From Hormiphora californensis (Eukaryota; Ctenophora; Tentaculata; Cydippida; Pleurobrachiidae): a DNA stretch of 64,000 nt. The stretch lies in NCBI GenBank assembly GCA_020137815.1, contig CM035351.1, positions 2,366,409 to 2,430,408 on the forward strand, written 5' to 3'. The notes below the pieces were generated by a model, which made no database searches, was not told the DNA's origin, and worked only from the letters and a program-made list of their open reading frames with translations. A program made the position numbers and the translations under genes. The stretch's first letter is position 1. The number at the start of each line of letters is the position of its first letter. Shown piece after piece: positions 1 through 10,482 of this stretch.

Positions 1-929
<929 letters not shown>

Positions 930-1146
930 TAGAAGAAACAATAAGCTAAAGGACTCTGGAGCGTTACCATGGATACCGCTTGCTGAGTCTCCACTAGGTG
1001 TAATAATAAGAGAGAGTCATCATGGTTTACATCACGTCAGTTTGTTCGTAGAACTCCAAACATTGTGAGGATTGTGAAACATGATCAAACAAACATTGTA
1101 AAATTTTGAGATATAATATAATTCTTTAGGTAGCACTGCTTGTACA
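930..1146. other. Intergenic, nothing recognised
   Basis: AT-rich single-copy sequence with no coding or RNA signal that I can support. Confidence 0.5.
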
Positions 1147-1252
1147 ACTTATAACACTGTGCAGTGTTATAAGTTTTCATGTATAACTGCTGGCAGTGTT
1201 ATAAGTTTTCATGTATAACTGCTAGCAGTGATACATGAAAACTTATAACACT
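1147..1252. repeat. Palindrome / hairpin cluster
   Basis: 1147-1174 is a perfect palindrome with 13-bp arms (ACTTATAACACTG) around a TG centre. A tandem 32-bp duplication follows (1162-1191 and 1194-1223). Then comes a hairpin with perfect 22-bp arms, 1195-1216 and 1231-1252, around a 14-nt loop. The motif GTGTTATAAG recurs in the element at 1583-1860, so this is probably a relic of the same family. Confidence 0.85.
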
Positions 1253-1582
1253 GCTGCACTTAGAACTCCTTACTCCACTGTTTCTGTCACACTTAAAAAC
1301 CGTTAGAAAGATAAGCATTTACGAACTCCCTCCCTCTCTCTCTTTCTTCTCTCACACTGTCAAGCCGTTGCAGCACCGAGATCAAGATAACAGTCACGAA
1401 CTCCCGGACCCACGTCCCACACATTCTTTATCTCTCTCACTCTCACTAATCTCTCACTCTCTTTACCTATCTTAGGCGTTATCTTATCTTATACTGATAT
1501 CTCTGCCTGCTACCATATCATGAATTTGCTCTATTGTTACGCCCTTAAGTGTCTCTCACTCTTGTTTTAAAAATTTTACAAT
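1253..1582. other. Intergenic, CT-rich, no gene
   Basis: Pyrimidine-rich stretch with TCTCTCAC-type simple sequence around 1320-1460. No exon recognised. Confidence 0.5.
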
Positions 1583-1860
1583 GCAATTTTATTATGCCTA
1601 TTTTCGTTGTACCTGACGTCAACAATAATGTCCCAGATTCTTACACTTTTAGACCTCGCAGGCTCGGTCAAAAAGTAAAACTACATCACTCGCAGGCTCG
1701 TGAGGTAGTTACACTTAGTGGCACTCGCAGGCTCGTGCACTAAAGTACAACAATCTGCCTCGACCTGTGGTCTCGGATCATTATTGTTGCACTTATAACA
1801 CTCGACCTTCGGTCTCGTGTTATAAGTTTTCAGGTACAACTTATAGGCATAATAAAATCC
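1583..1860. mobile_element. MITE-like element of five tandem hairpins
   Basis: The terminal inverted repeat ATTTTATTATGCCTAT (1586-1601) pairs with 1843-1858. A second inner pair, GTTGTACCTGA, lies at 1607-1617 and 1830-1840. Between them are five successive hairpins at 1645-1676, 1680-1709, 1713-1746, 1747-1787 and 1791-1827. Their stems differ in sequence, but three share the loop TCGCAGGCTC and two have TCG-ACC-NNN-GGT-CTC. A TACAAT direct repeat borders the element and may be the target duplication. There is no ORF. Inference: a non-autonomous DNA transposon or a transposon-borne structured RNA. Confidence 0.75.
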
Positions 1861-2396
1861 TACAATATAAAAATATAAAGATCTAACACCATCCCTACCT
1901 CATAATCCCTAGAATCCTCTAGAATGGCCAGGGCCCGACACTCGCTATCAGTTGTGTTACTGGGTGGGGCCTTATCCGGCTCGCTGGCCGGGGACACACT
2001 CACTGAGTGACTCAACTCTGTTAGTTCAGATATTTCCGACTGTGGTTGGGAGAGAGATGAGGGGAGTTAGTTATATGGAATTGTACATGGCCTAGTACTA
2101 GGCAGGTATCATAGGACCACTTAACTGGGTGGGTCCCAGGTGGCATGTATAGCAGTTTAGTAGTAGTGCAGTAAAACAGGGTTGTTAGTATCAGTAAACT
2201 GTTTAAATCTCAAGAACTGGATAAAATGAGAGAAAGAGAGAAAAGGGGACTTGATTATACCTAAAAGTGCACTTTTGGGTTTCCGAACTGGTAGACAAAT
2301 TTACAGACTTCTTACCTCGTATATTTTACTCTGAATCTCGATCTCTACCGATTTTTCTCTTTCTCTCGATCTTCGTAATCCAGGCATCTCTAACTT
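1861..2396. other. Intergenic, no gene recognised
   Basis: Single-copy sequence downstream of the PDZ gene (minus strand), presumably its 3' flank. No other feature seen. Confidence 0.45.
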
Positions 2397-2531
2397 CTAT
2401 CTCTCTTCCACCCTTGCATTTGTCTCTCTCAGCCGATCCCTAATTTCATGTTCTCTCTCTCTAACAGCGGACGCATGTGCGTCGATTAAAGACTTGCAAT
2501 TCAATTCACTCTGATCACTAAATTTACCTCT

Positions 2532-2580
<49 letters not shown>

Positions 2581-3156
2581 CCTCCAGCTCTATCTCCTAA
2601 ATCTCTGTTGCCATAGCTCAATTGGAGCAGCACTGGGGACAAACTTACACACTGGCTCGAATCCAAAGTGCACTCCTCCGGTAGGCCAATGGCAGACAGG
2701 CTATCAAAGTCCTCATCAGAGATAAAAGTCGGTGTGAGAAGACTCTCCGGTAGTTTCCTGATAACCTCAGGAGCTGTAGTGTCAACACGAGGCGTGCTGC
2801 TGGTGAAATTAGGGGACCCTCGCACCAGCACTAGATTCATTGTATCGGGTGAGTTTCTGATTACTGATTCCGCGTCTGTACACGATAGCGCTGTTACATC
2901 CACTCCGTTTATCTATAGATAAGGGGAGGAAGATACTGACGTGTCAATGATATTTCACATTAATGGAGCCTGGACAACTACTAATGGAAAACTCTACTTT
3001 AGATAATGGAGATCCAGAGAGATAGAGAGAAAGAAGAGAGAGGAGGAGGGAAAGACGAGTGAGAGAGCATGCGTGGTGAAAGGGAATCGATAAGCAAGGT
3101 TGTGAGTGCAGACAATAGGGGAGACTCTTGAGCTAGTCGAGATGGCAAGATGGAGT

Positions 3157-3199
<43 letters not shown>

Positions 3200-5353
3200 A
3201 GAGTCGGGATAGATATGGAGATATAGGGAGAAATAATAATGTTTGGAAGTAGAATAGTAAAGGTACCTCTAAGATGTAGTCGCTGACTAATATTTTCCCA
3301 CATTTTTGTGCGGGGGAACCAGGGGTTAGAGACGCTATCGTTATACTGCTTGCCCTCAAATCTTCCCCATTTTCACTGTCAGTCTGCGAATAATAAAGGG
3401 AATTAGTTGCCTAGCTAGACTGTTTTTCGCGTGTAAAGGAGGGTTAGAACATAACAAGGAATTAGATCATCTTTTCCGTCATGATAAATTAGCGCGGGGA
3501 CGACTTAAAAAAGAAAGTTATGACAAATTAGCGAATTATGATTCAACACCCTACCTCAGCCCGTCCGAGGAGTTTAAACCCAAAGGTCCTGTGTTCCCTG
3601 GTCAGTGATACACGTATCCGTTCCCCTGGGGCTGGCTCTAACAACCCTGATATCCCTAACTCATGTTTCAGCTTCTTTATCTGATTCCTCAGAATCTCCT
3701 CCTTCTCCCGCTGGGCTTTTAACTGTTCCTCCAGGTCATCTACTCGTCCGTAGGAGTCATTCAATTCCTGTGTGAGGTTTGAGGTACTGTGAGGCGTGAG
3801 GTGTGAGGTATGCGATATGAGGTACTTTGAGGTATGAGGTACTTGTCTTTGTATTATTAGAGCAAAAGGAGCGTGTCTTTGGCCTTCTATTCACGGGTAC
3901 GGTGTCTATAAAAGTTTTAAAGAACTTGGGAATGTCTTTGTTCTTTCAGGTAGGGACTTCAAAGGGAGGACGCTCCTGACGCTACTTATCGACTTGGATA
4001 CACACTATTCTTTCTCTCTCTTATTCTAAACGCTGACACAATTTCTTGAGATATACAACCTCCATCTAACGTCTACCTTGGAGTAGAGAACTAATCGATC
4101 AAATGGGACCCATTAATTTGTTGTAGAGACTGAGTTGAGATAAGTGGTAGCTACAGTTAACTATAGACGGTCTGAGCTCTGAATCTAATGAGAGAAGAAT
4201 CTTTGTCTTGGAGGAACTCGATTCGAAATTAAATGTCCTCTCAATGTTGCTCCCTGATATATTCATTTCACACACAAAGAAGGACTTGGGAGAGAGAAAG
4301 GGAAGAGAAAAGGACTGGGAGAGAGAAGCGAGAGTAAAGGACTAGGGAGAGGGATGGATCGAGAAGAGAGAGAGGAATGGGCGTCGTTGCATGACGATAT
4401 ATTTCTGCATACATGCAGTGCAATGCTCAAGAGAGTTCCCTATTTAATGGTGTTACCCCCCATCGGTTAGATCTCATTACCTAGATTAATCTGGCCAGAG
4501 AAACACAATAATGTGTAGGTACATATTATATTCGCTTCATACAAACACAAATATATTTATGTGTGTGTCGTGTTTCGATGAGGTCTACATATCTACATAT
4601 ATAAGTATGATCTGACATCTGGCATCTACATACAATATCAATGACAGGTGACTCCTCCGGGAACAGTGCTCGATACTTTGGAGAGAGTAAGCAAAGCAAG
4701 ATCTCTTGACTTGTTCATGTAACTGTCTCGTGCGGCATAATTTAAAATAGCAATATACCCGGGAAGCTCGGGAGTCGGAGGAAGGGGTTTTGTGCGGTAT
4801 ATCGGGGTCTGGTAAATCAGGGTCCGACTGGTCAAGTTATATTACCTGTCTCATTCTCTCAAAGCAGTCGTGGGAGTGAAGCTGGGTGTTTAGGACCCGG
4901 AGTCTACAGTTCCTAGTACACCGGACCATGCTACTGTTACTGCACGTGCTACTCGTCTCAGAATCCGCCTTCTGAGGGGAGGAGTGAGACATTAGTATTG
5001 GAAACAGGGGATGCTTTTTTAGTAAAATGAAGGCCGAAGGGCAAGGAAACTGAGCGATTAGAGAGTTGATTTCCTCCTTATCTGTATTCCAAGAATTGAG
5101 TGGAGTAAACATTGAAAGAGCAAAGGAGAGAAGGGGGTTATAATTGCTATGGGGCGATTACAAAAAAGGAAAGGTACAAGGAAATGATAATACATCCCCC
5201 ACTAGCTACCTTTAGTATAGAGATGGGTGCACGTTTTGCAGGTGATGACGTGCCATTTGACCAAGTTGTAGCGGGGGCCATTCTGTGATGGCCACCTCGT
5301 TGTCCCCCTGGTGGTCCCTCTTGTTCACATGGTGGTGCTGCTACGGAGAGCAT
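2397..5353 (-). CDS. Coiled-coil and PDZ-domain protein (six-exon model)
   Basis: Exons on the minus strand, all phase 0: 5210-5353 (start ATG at 5353), 4846-4971, 3555-3767, 3267-3383, 2649-2912, and a tentative last exon 2397-2492 ending in TAG. The model gives about 319 aa. The N-terminus is proline/glycine-rich. A coiled coil follows (exon 3, EEQLKAQREKEEILRNQ). A PDZ domain then runs across exons 3-5, with carboxylate-binding loop RTFGFKLLG, SLTPGSPAQKCGKI and the strand YILEINGVDV. PDZ domains bind C-terminal tails, so a scaffold role is likely; no specific partner can be named. The first and last exons are the least certain. The donor GTAAGT after residue 288 and the weak acceptor at 2493 are both phase 0, and the sequence between them is open, so retention would add 52 residues that include an Arg-Glu run. 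I could not match it to a named orthologue. Confidence 0.65.
2541..2580. repeat. (CT)n microsatellite
   Basis: Simple dinucleotide repeat between the last two exons of the PDZ gene. It is open in frame with both. Confidence 0.9.
4795..4836 (-). repeat. pogo/Tigger-like terminal repeat fragment
   Basis: On the minus strand this reads CAGTCGGACCCTGATTTACC, nearly the same as the end at 50338 (CAGTCGGACCCCGATTTAG). The pattern resembles pogo/Tigger TIRs. Only a short folded piece remains, with a partly inverted copy (TCGGGGTCTGGTAAATCAGG) beside it. Confidence 0.4.
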
Positions 5354-5369
5354 TTTTGTGATCCCGGTG

Positions 5370-5500
5370 CATTCCCCTGGCTAGATACATGAGGCGGTTA
5401 GAGGTGAGATAGACTGGGGTGTTTCCCTGACTAGATATAGACACATGAGGCGGTTAGAGGTGATATAGGCATGAGATGGTTAGAGCTTAGATAGATTTAG
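5370..5500. repeat. Local tandem duplication upstream of the PDZ gene
   Basis: The phrase ACATGAGGCGGTTAGAGGTGA occurs at about 5387 and 5448, with a decayed third copy near 5470, giving a roughly 60-bp imperfect period. No coding content. The 5354-5714 gap otherwise holds only this and the 3' flank of ASCC2. Confidence 0.6.
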
Positions 5501-5714
5501 GTTAGGGGCTATACTAACTAGGCGGGGGAGAGATATATATTGCTTATTGGAAGATCAGGGAGGGTTGGAGGTTAGGGTTGGGATGTATCAAATTGTAGAG
5601 AGGTGAATTGGAGCAAAAATAACTCGAGTAGAAAGTATTAATTTTGTCAAACGCAGTAAATTACCTAAGAAACAAATCTAAACAAAATACACCCCATTCA
5701 TTAATTTAATGACA

Positions 5715-7961
5715 TTACATATGAAGCATACCCGCTCTCCGTTTCTTATCTGCCCCTGCTCTCCTGTTATGATTTCCCCTCGAACTTTTATTTTGTTCAT
5801 TTCGCCTCCTCTGTATCAAAATGTCCTTATCCGCTTTCTGTCCCTTTTGATCGACCTTGGCCGGTTTAAAGACACCACCAGCCCGTCCCCTTCCTCCTCC
5901 CCTTCCCTGATTCCTACCACTAGGACCCGGACTCTCATTATCCTCACCCTCTTCTTCCTCCTCCACGGGCAGGGGGGTGTTCAGAGGTTTAATAACAAAC
6001 CCAGCATCCTCAACCCCGGTCCCATCCGCTGCTGTCATCACCCCATCATATGTATCATCATACTCGTCATCGTAACCATCGTACTCGTAATTCAACACAG
6101 GGTTCCGTAACACGTAGTCCTTAGAGGCAGCAGCAGATGAGTCGTCACCATTGTTCTGGCGTTTACCAATGTGAATTTTACTGAAATCTAGAGCGGAGGG
6201 GTTGTTGAAGACATCAAACTGATCCCCATCAAACACGTTACGACGTGAATTGAGTAAAGCAGGCTGTGAGGGACCGGGAGGAGGTTGTGATGAACTACCA
6301 GCTGACAACCCTGGAGGCGGACCTGAATTAGATAGACCTGGTGGAGGTGGTCCTGCAGATAGACCAGGGGGTCCAGCACCTGGTAATGATGGCCACTGTT
6401 CGGGGGTCTGTTCCGGTGCAGGATTTGATTTCCGTAAGGCCTCCAAGTGAGGTGGCAGGTTTTCCTCAATCAGTGCTGCAATAACCTCCTCTGTCGAATT
6501 GTGATAGACAGCCAGACATTTCTCAAGGAAGTAAGGGCCATACTGGGGGAAGATACCCTGGATCTCCCTGATCGATTTGTCCACCAGCCGATCCCCTCCT
6601 CCTCCTCCTCCTGTATCAGCTGTGCTAGGTTGAGATGTCGTGATGTCCACCGGATGTTGAGGCGATGTCGTGGTTGTGGTGTTATAGTGAACCTTATCAA
6701 TATCTCTCACCTCCTTGTCTCCCCCTGACTCAACATCTATAGCGTTAAGAATGTACTCAAAATGATCTGCCCCCACATTAGCACCGCTGTTTTTGATAAG
6801 CGCTATTGTTTTAGCCAGGTTGCACACATGATAGTACCGCGACATGAGATGCGTGTCACCCAACAGTTGTGAAAGGTGAGAGATGTAAAGTTCGGCTGCC
6901 TGTGTCTGCTCCTCCGGCTCACATGTCGGGTCAGATAGACAGTTCAGGTAGCTACTCTCCCATAGCAGCTGATGGATCAGTTTCACACTGGCCACCTGAC
7001 CCCTACTGATAACACTCTTGAACGATCGGAGGTCTTGGAATGGGGTGGAGAGACGTTTTAATTTCGTTTTTATGTCTTGAAAGAGGTGGGCGTATAGAGA
7101 AGCAATGGCTGGTATGAGTTCGTGTGCCTGAAGGTATTGGGCTGTGGGAGGGTAGGTCTCAATTAGACACACTAGCGACATACAGGTATCGAAATAGTAG
7201 CATAACAAATCATATAGCCCGATAGTTGTTTGGCAGGAGTCATATTTACTGGTGATATTAGGGACAACTTCCTCTAAAATCTGGCACGCCACCATTCTGA
7301 GATCCTGGACGTAGTTTGGTTGTTTGGTAAAGATATTCCTGACCATTCGAGTCACCAGGGCCCCATTACCTCCATACGGTTCCCCGTACAAACTGCAAAT
7401 ATCCATCAGTTTGGGCACATCAAACATGAAGTTCTCGTAAATTGTAAAACCAAACGAGCTCTCCTCCAAAAAGTCCTCTTTGCTCTCCTTATCCGTTGCC
7501 ATCCTGAGAAGAGCCAGGAAAACCAGCCGGGTGAGTCTGTTATGGAGTCCGGTGAAACTCTCCGGGATTTGCCAGATGTCCCAGCATCGAGGTGCCTTCT
7601 GAAGGAATGTCGAGAGGAAGGTGTGGACTGTCTCGTCGTGTATCATCTGAACCCAGAACTTCTCATGAGACATCCGGAGCACTTGTTCAAGATCGAAACA
7701 CATGATTTGCACTTCCTTCCTCCACTCTGTTAAAATGACACTCCCTGTTGGCTCGTGGATCGGGAAGGGGTTGTATGATAAAAAGTTGATTTCCGATTTA
7801 AACCGTACATCAAGAACCGATATGTACTCTGTTTGGAGACCATCCTCTGTTTTTATGTTCACTTTCCGTTGGTCCAGTGGTATTATGAACTCCATAGCCC
7901 CACTTTTAGTAGCGATCCCCACCTTGTTCTGTCCCATAATGTCAGGTATAACGGTTGCCAT
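5715..7961 (-). CDS. ASCC2: Activating signal cointegrator complex subunit 2
   Basis: Intronless 748-aa ORF, close to the usual ASCC2 length. In animals ASCC2 pairs with the helicase ASCC3. Through a CUE domain it reads K63-linked ubiquitin, serving alkylation repair and rescue of collided ribosomes. Here the CUE domain is at about residues 463-505 (IREIQGIFPQYGPYFLEKCL, then EEVIAALIEENLPPHL). The N-terminal 400 residues are the helical ASCC3-binding region. After the CUE domain comes a Pro/Gly-rich linker, then an acidic patch (PVEEEEEGEDNESPGPSG) and an Arg/Gly-rich basic tail. The ATG at 7961 opens a conserved-looking N-terminus (MATVIPDIMGQNKVG) and is preferred. The lack of introns is notable beside intron-rich neighbours. 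No defect seen. Confidence 0.9.
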   Translation of the reverse strand: MATVIPDIMGQNKVGIATKSGAMEFIIPLDQRKVNIKTEDGLQTEYISVLDVRFKSEINFLSYNPFPIHEPTGSVILTEWRKEVQIMCFDLEQVLRMSHEKFWVQMIHDETVHTFLSTFLQKAPRCWDIWQIPESFTGLHNRLTRLVFLALLRMATDKESKEDFLEESSFGFTIYENFMFDVPKLMDICSLYGEPYGGNGALVTRMVRNIFTKQPNYVQDLRMVACQILEEVVPNITSKYDSCQTTIGLYDLLCYYFDTCMSLVCLIETYPPTAQYLQAHELIPAIASLYAHLFQDIKTKLKRLSTPFQDLRSFKSVISRGQVASVKLIHQLLWESSYLNCLSDPTCEPEEQTQAAELYISHLSQLLGDTHLMSRYYHVCNLAKTIALIKNSGANVGADHFEYILNAIDVESGGDKEVRDIDKVHYNTTTTTSPQHPVDITTSQPSTADTGGGGGGDRLVDKSIREIQGIFPQYGPYFLEKCLAVYHNSTEEVIAALIEENLPPHLEALRKSNPAPEQTPEQWPSLPGAGPPGLSAGPPPPGLSNSGPPPGLSAGSSSQPPPGPSQPALLNSRRNVFDGDQFDVFNNPSALDFSKIHIGKRQNNGDDSSAAASKDYVLRNPVLNYEYDGYDDEYDDTYDGVMTAADGTGVEDAGFVIKPLNTPLPVEEEEEGEDNESPGPSGRNQGRGGGRGRAGGVFKPAKVDQKGQKADKDILIQRRRNEQNKSSRGNHNRRAGADKKRRAGMLHM

Positions 7962-8284
7962 GACTACAGGGGAGAGAGGAATGGGAGACTATTAATTAGG
8001 AGTAGGGGATATCACTTTAGGGAAATAACTTTCACACACTCACACACGTAGGAAGGGGAGTGAAATCAATCAATTTTAAATGTTTGGATATAAACGTGTA
8101 ATTTTACTGTAGAAACATAATGATAAGATTGCAAATCTTTACAAAACCCAAAATAATGTTCGTGCAGCAAACAATTCCCAAAAAACAGAACAACATATTT
8201 GATAAAATAATACAAGTGTAACACTGGACTGGAGATGAAACCATGTTCATGATATCCATTCGATGAAGACTCGCCAATTGTTGT
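7962..8284. other. Gap between ASCC2 and the AADAC-like gene
   Basis: About 320 bp holding the upstream region of ASCC2 and the 3' flank of the esterase gene. An AC-rich stretch lies at 8033-8047. No other gene seen. Confidence 0.5.
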
Positions 8285-9543
8285 TTAGTATTTTTCAATG
8301 AATTCCTTTATTTTCATCAGCTCCGCACGAGCTACCTTATTGACATCATAATTTCCCATAAACCCGTGACACTGCTGTCACCACGCTCAAGCTTGGCAGT
8401 CCAGCCCAAAATGCTCCATGTACTGTACCCACCAGACCCCGTGGTCCATGAGCGGGTCAGCTGTGGCAACGGTTACATACGCGGGTGGAACATCCCTTCA
8501 AATCTCGGGAAGTGGAGGGGCATGAAATAGTAGTTAGCCAGGTCCTTGACCAGTTCGATCTTCTTCAAACTTCCCTCATCCTGCATCATCTCATCCTCTT
8601 CAACCAGAACATTCTGTGTGACGGCCCAGAACTTGGGCACCCTGTCCATTATATCCCCATTACCCATGATGTTCGATAGCTTGTCCTGGCCAGTGGCGTA
8701 GTATGATCCAAACTTCCGGAAAACAGTGGAATTACCAGGGAAATAACCACCATTTGAGACCATGGTGCCGACATTAGTTTTGTAGCATTGGAGAACTGGG
8801 TATAGCAGAATCTGTCCAGCAGGAAGAGGATGTGTGACAGCAGTCTCGTTATCTAGCGCCATTCCCTTTCTGTCTCTATGCAGCAGGCAAACAGCGGCAG
8901 TTAGATTACCCCCTGCACTATCACCGGATACAAAGACCTGCTCCTCCGCAACTCCGAGGGAGTCAGCATTAGCATATATCCACTGGAGAGCGTTGTAACA
9001 ATCAGTGAGGGCAGCGGGGAAGGGGTGTTCCGGTGCTAGACGATATTCCACACTCACCACAACAACTTCTAGGTAATGAGCCATCCATGAGATACTGGCA
9101 TTGAAACCTTTGGCAGAGAGAAAACAGAAGCCCCCTCCATGGATGTACATTACACATTTCCGGCCCGTTGTTTTCTCAGGCGTGTACACAAGAACAGACG
9201 CGTGTTCGTTTATCTTTTCTTCTTTCATGGTAGTAGTAGGACATGCCCTACCTAGTCGCATAATACCATCCATTACAGCTCGGGGATAGTCCAGATCGAT
9301 GCAGAAGAAGTCGCTAAACGTGAAAAGCGCTGACCACAAGTCGAAGAACATTAGGAGGATGATAGATCGTTTAATCAACTTATTGTCCGTCATCACTGCA
9401 GCGAGATTTTTCATCAAGCTGTAGAGGAAGAGAACACCCACGGCAGTTCCTAAAATGTTCCTCCATCGCATCATGGTGTAGCACATGAACAGAAGGATGG
9501 GAACCCTCTGGAAGAGGAAGGATGCAATGCTCTTCAAATTCAT
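8285..9543 (-). CDS. Arylacetamide deacetylase-like esterase, frame-shifted at its 3' end
   Basis: The first 356 codons (9543 to 8473) are open. A hydrophobic N-terminus (residues 10-75) suggests a type II ER membrane anchor. HGGGF at 135-139 forms the oxyanion hole and GDSAGG at 207-212 carries the nucleophile serine. This is the AADAC/NCEH1 class of the hormone-sensitive-lipase family, which hydrolyses acyl esters. The frame stops at 8473, but the family C-terminus continues in other frames. The block with VATADPLMDHGV (catalytic Asp) lies one base out of frame from 8496. The catalytic His block (CHGFMGNYDV) follows and ends in TAA at 8285. One shift fits a GGG/GG difference at 8494-8496; two more lie near 8370-8396. 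Either consensus errors or recent decay. Intronless. Confidence 0.8.
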
Positions 9544-10482
9544 TTTCCTGTTTCACCGGCTCTTTTATTACATGAATCCTAAAATGGAGATAAGTGTTAT
9601 TTTATCGAAACTTAATTTAAAATTTTACTTGTCCGGGAAATACCTAAGCATTCAAAGGTGCCGCATAGTTATTTTTCAGGATCTTCAGATCGCGAGCCCG
9701 CGTCGACGATTCGCACGAGGTCAAATCAGACCATTATCACGACCGATTTCGGCCCTTTGGCAATTTTATTGTCCAAAGACAATATCAGGGAGGATACTAC
9801 GTATCCGATACTTGACATGGAATCTAGGGCGGCAAAAATGTAAAATTCCGAATTCGGGATTTTCCTTCTCGTCGTCTCCACCGCTGGTTTGACCTCCTCC
9901 ATTTTCCTCCTCGTTCCAGCCCCCCCCCCCCTTTTTGATCCGGATCATCGTCTCGCCTCTTGCTCTTCTGTTGGCAGCGCTTTTCAATCATTTTTAAAAC
10001 TTGTCAAAAAAAACTTGTGGATCACAAAATTTTTAGAATCCGAACTAAACAAAATTTTAAAACCGCCGCGCGCGCAGTTTAACTTCTTCAATTCTGCGCG
10101 GCGCCATCTTGCATCGTATTTAAGTTTAAGCCGCATTTTCCAGCTACTCACCTACATAAAATTGTTGAGCATTACTCAATTTAACAACGTGTTGTAGGGC
10201 AAGCTTGTGAGTTGTGGTACCGCTAGGAAAGTCTTCGCTGTGTCCGAGAAAGTAGCTAGCCCTAAGCTTGCTCTACCAGTGGCACTGGCAGTACCACAAT
10301 ATAAAAAAGTAAGACACGAACATAATCATACAAATACAATTACAATTTGAACTACATTTACAAAATATTATAATTCAAATTAAATAACCAAATCCCAACC
10401 AAATTCAAATACAGAAAAACAACAAGTATAATAAGTCTGTCATGATGAAATATCCACCCTAATTCTAATTAGTTTCACACTC
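9544..10482. promoter_or_regulatory. CpG-rich upstream region of the esterase gene
   Basis: No exon recognised. 9690-9720 and 10060-10110 are CpG-rich (CCGCCGCGCGCGCAG and GCGCGGCGCCATCTTG), unlike the surrounding AT-rich DNA, and may be promoter. A weak inverted repeat TTGTGGTAC lies at 10213-10221 and 10291-10299. Promoter function is inferred from position and composition only. Confidence 0.35.

Noticed and set aside
4638-4835. 65-aa minus-strand frame as another PDZ-gene exon
   Set aside because: The flanking exons join directly in phase, and the frame overlaps a transposon end fragment.
5709-6110. 133-aa plus-strand ORF
   Set aside because: Antisense to the conserved ASCC2 coding region.
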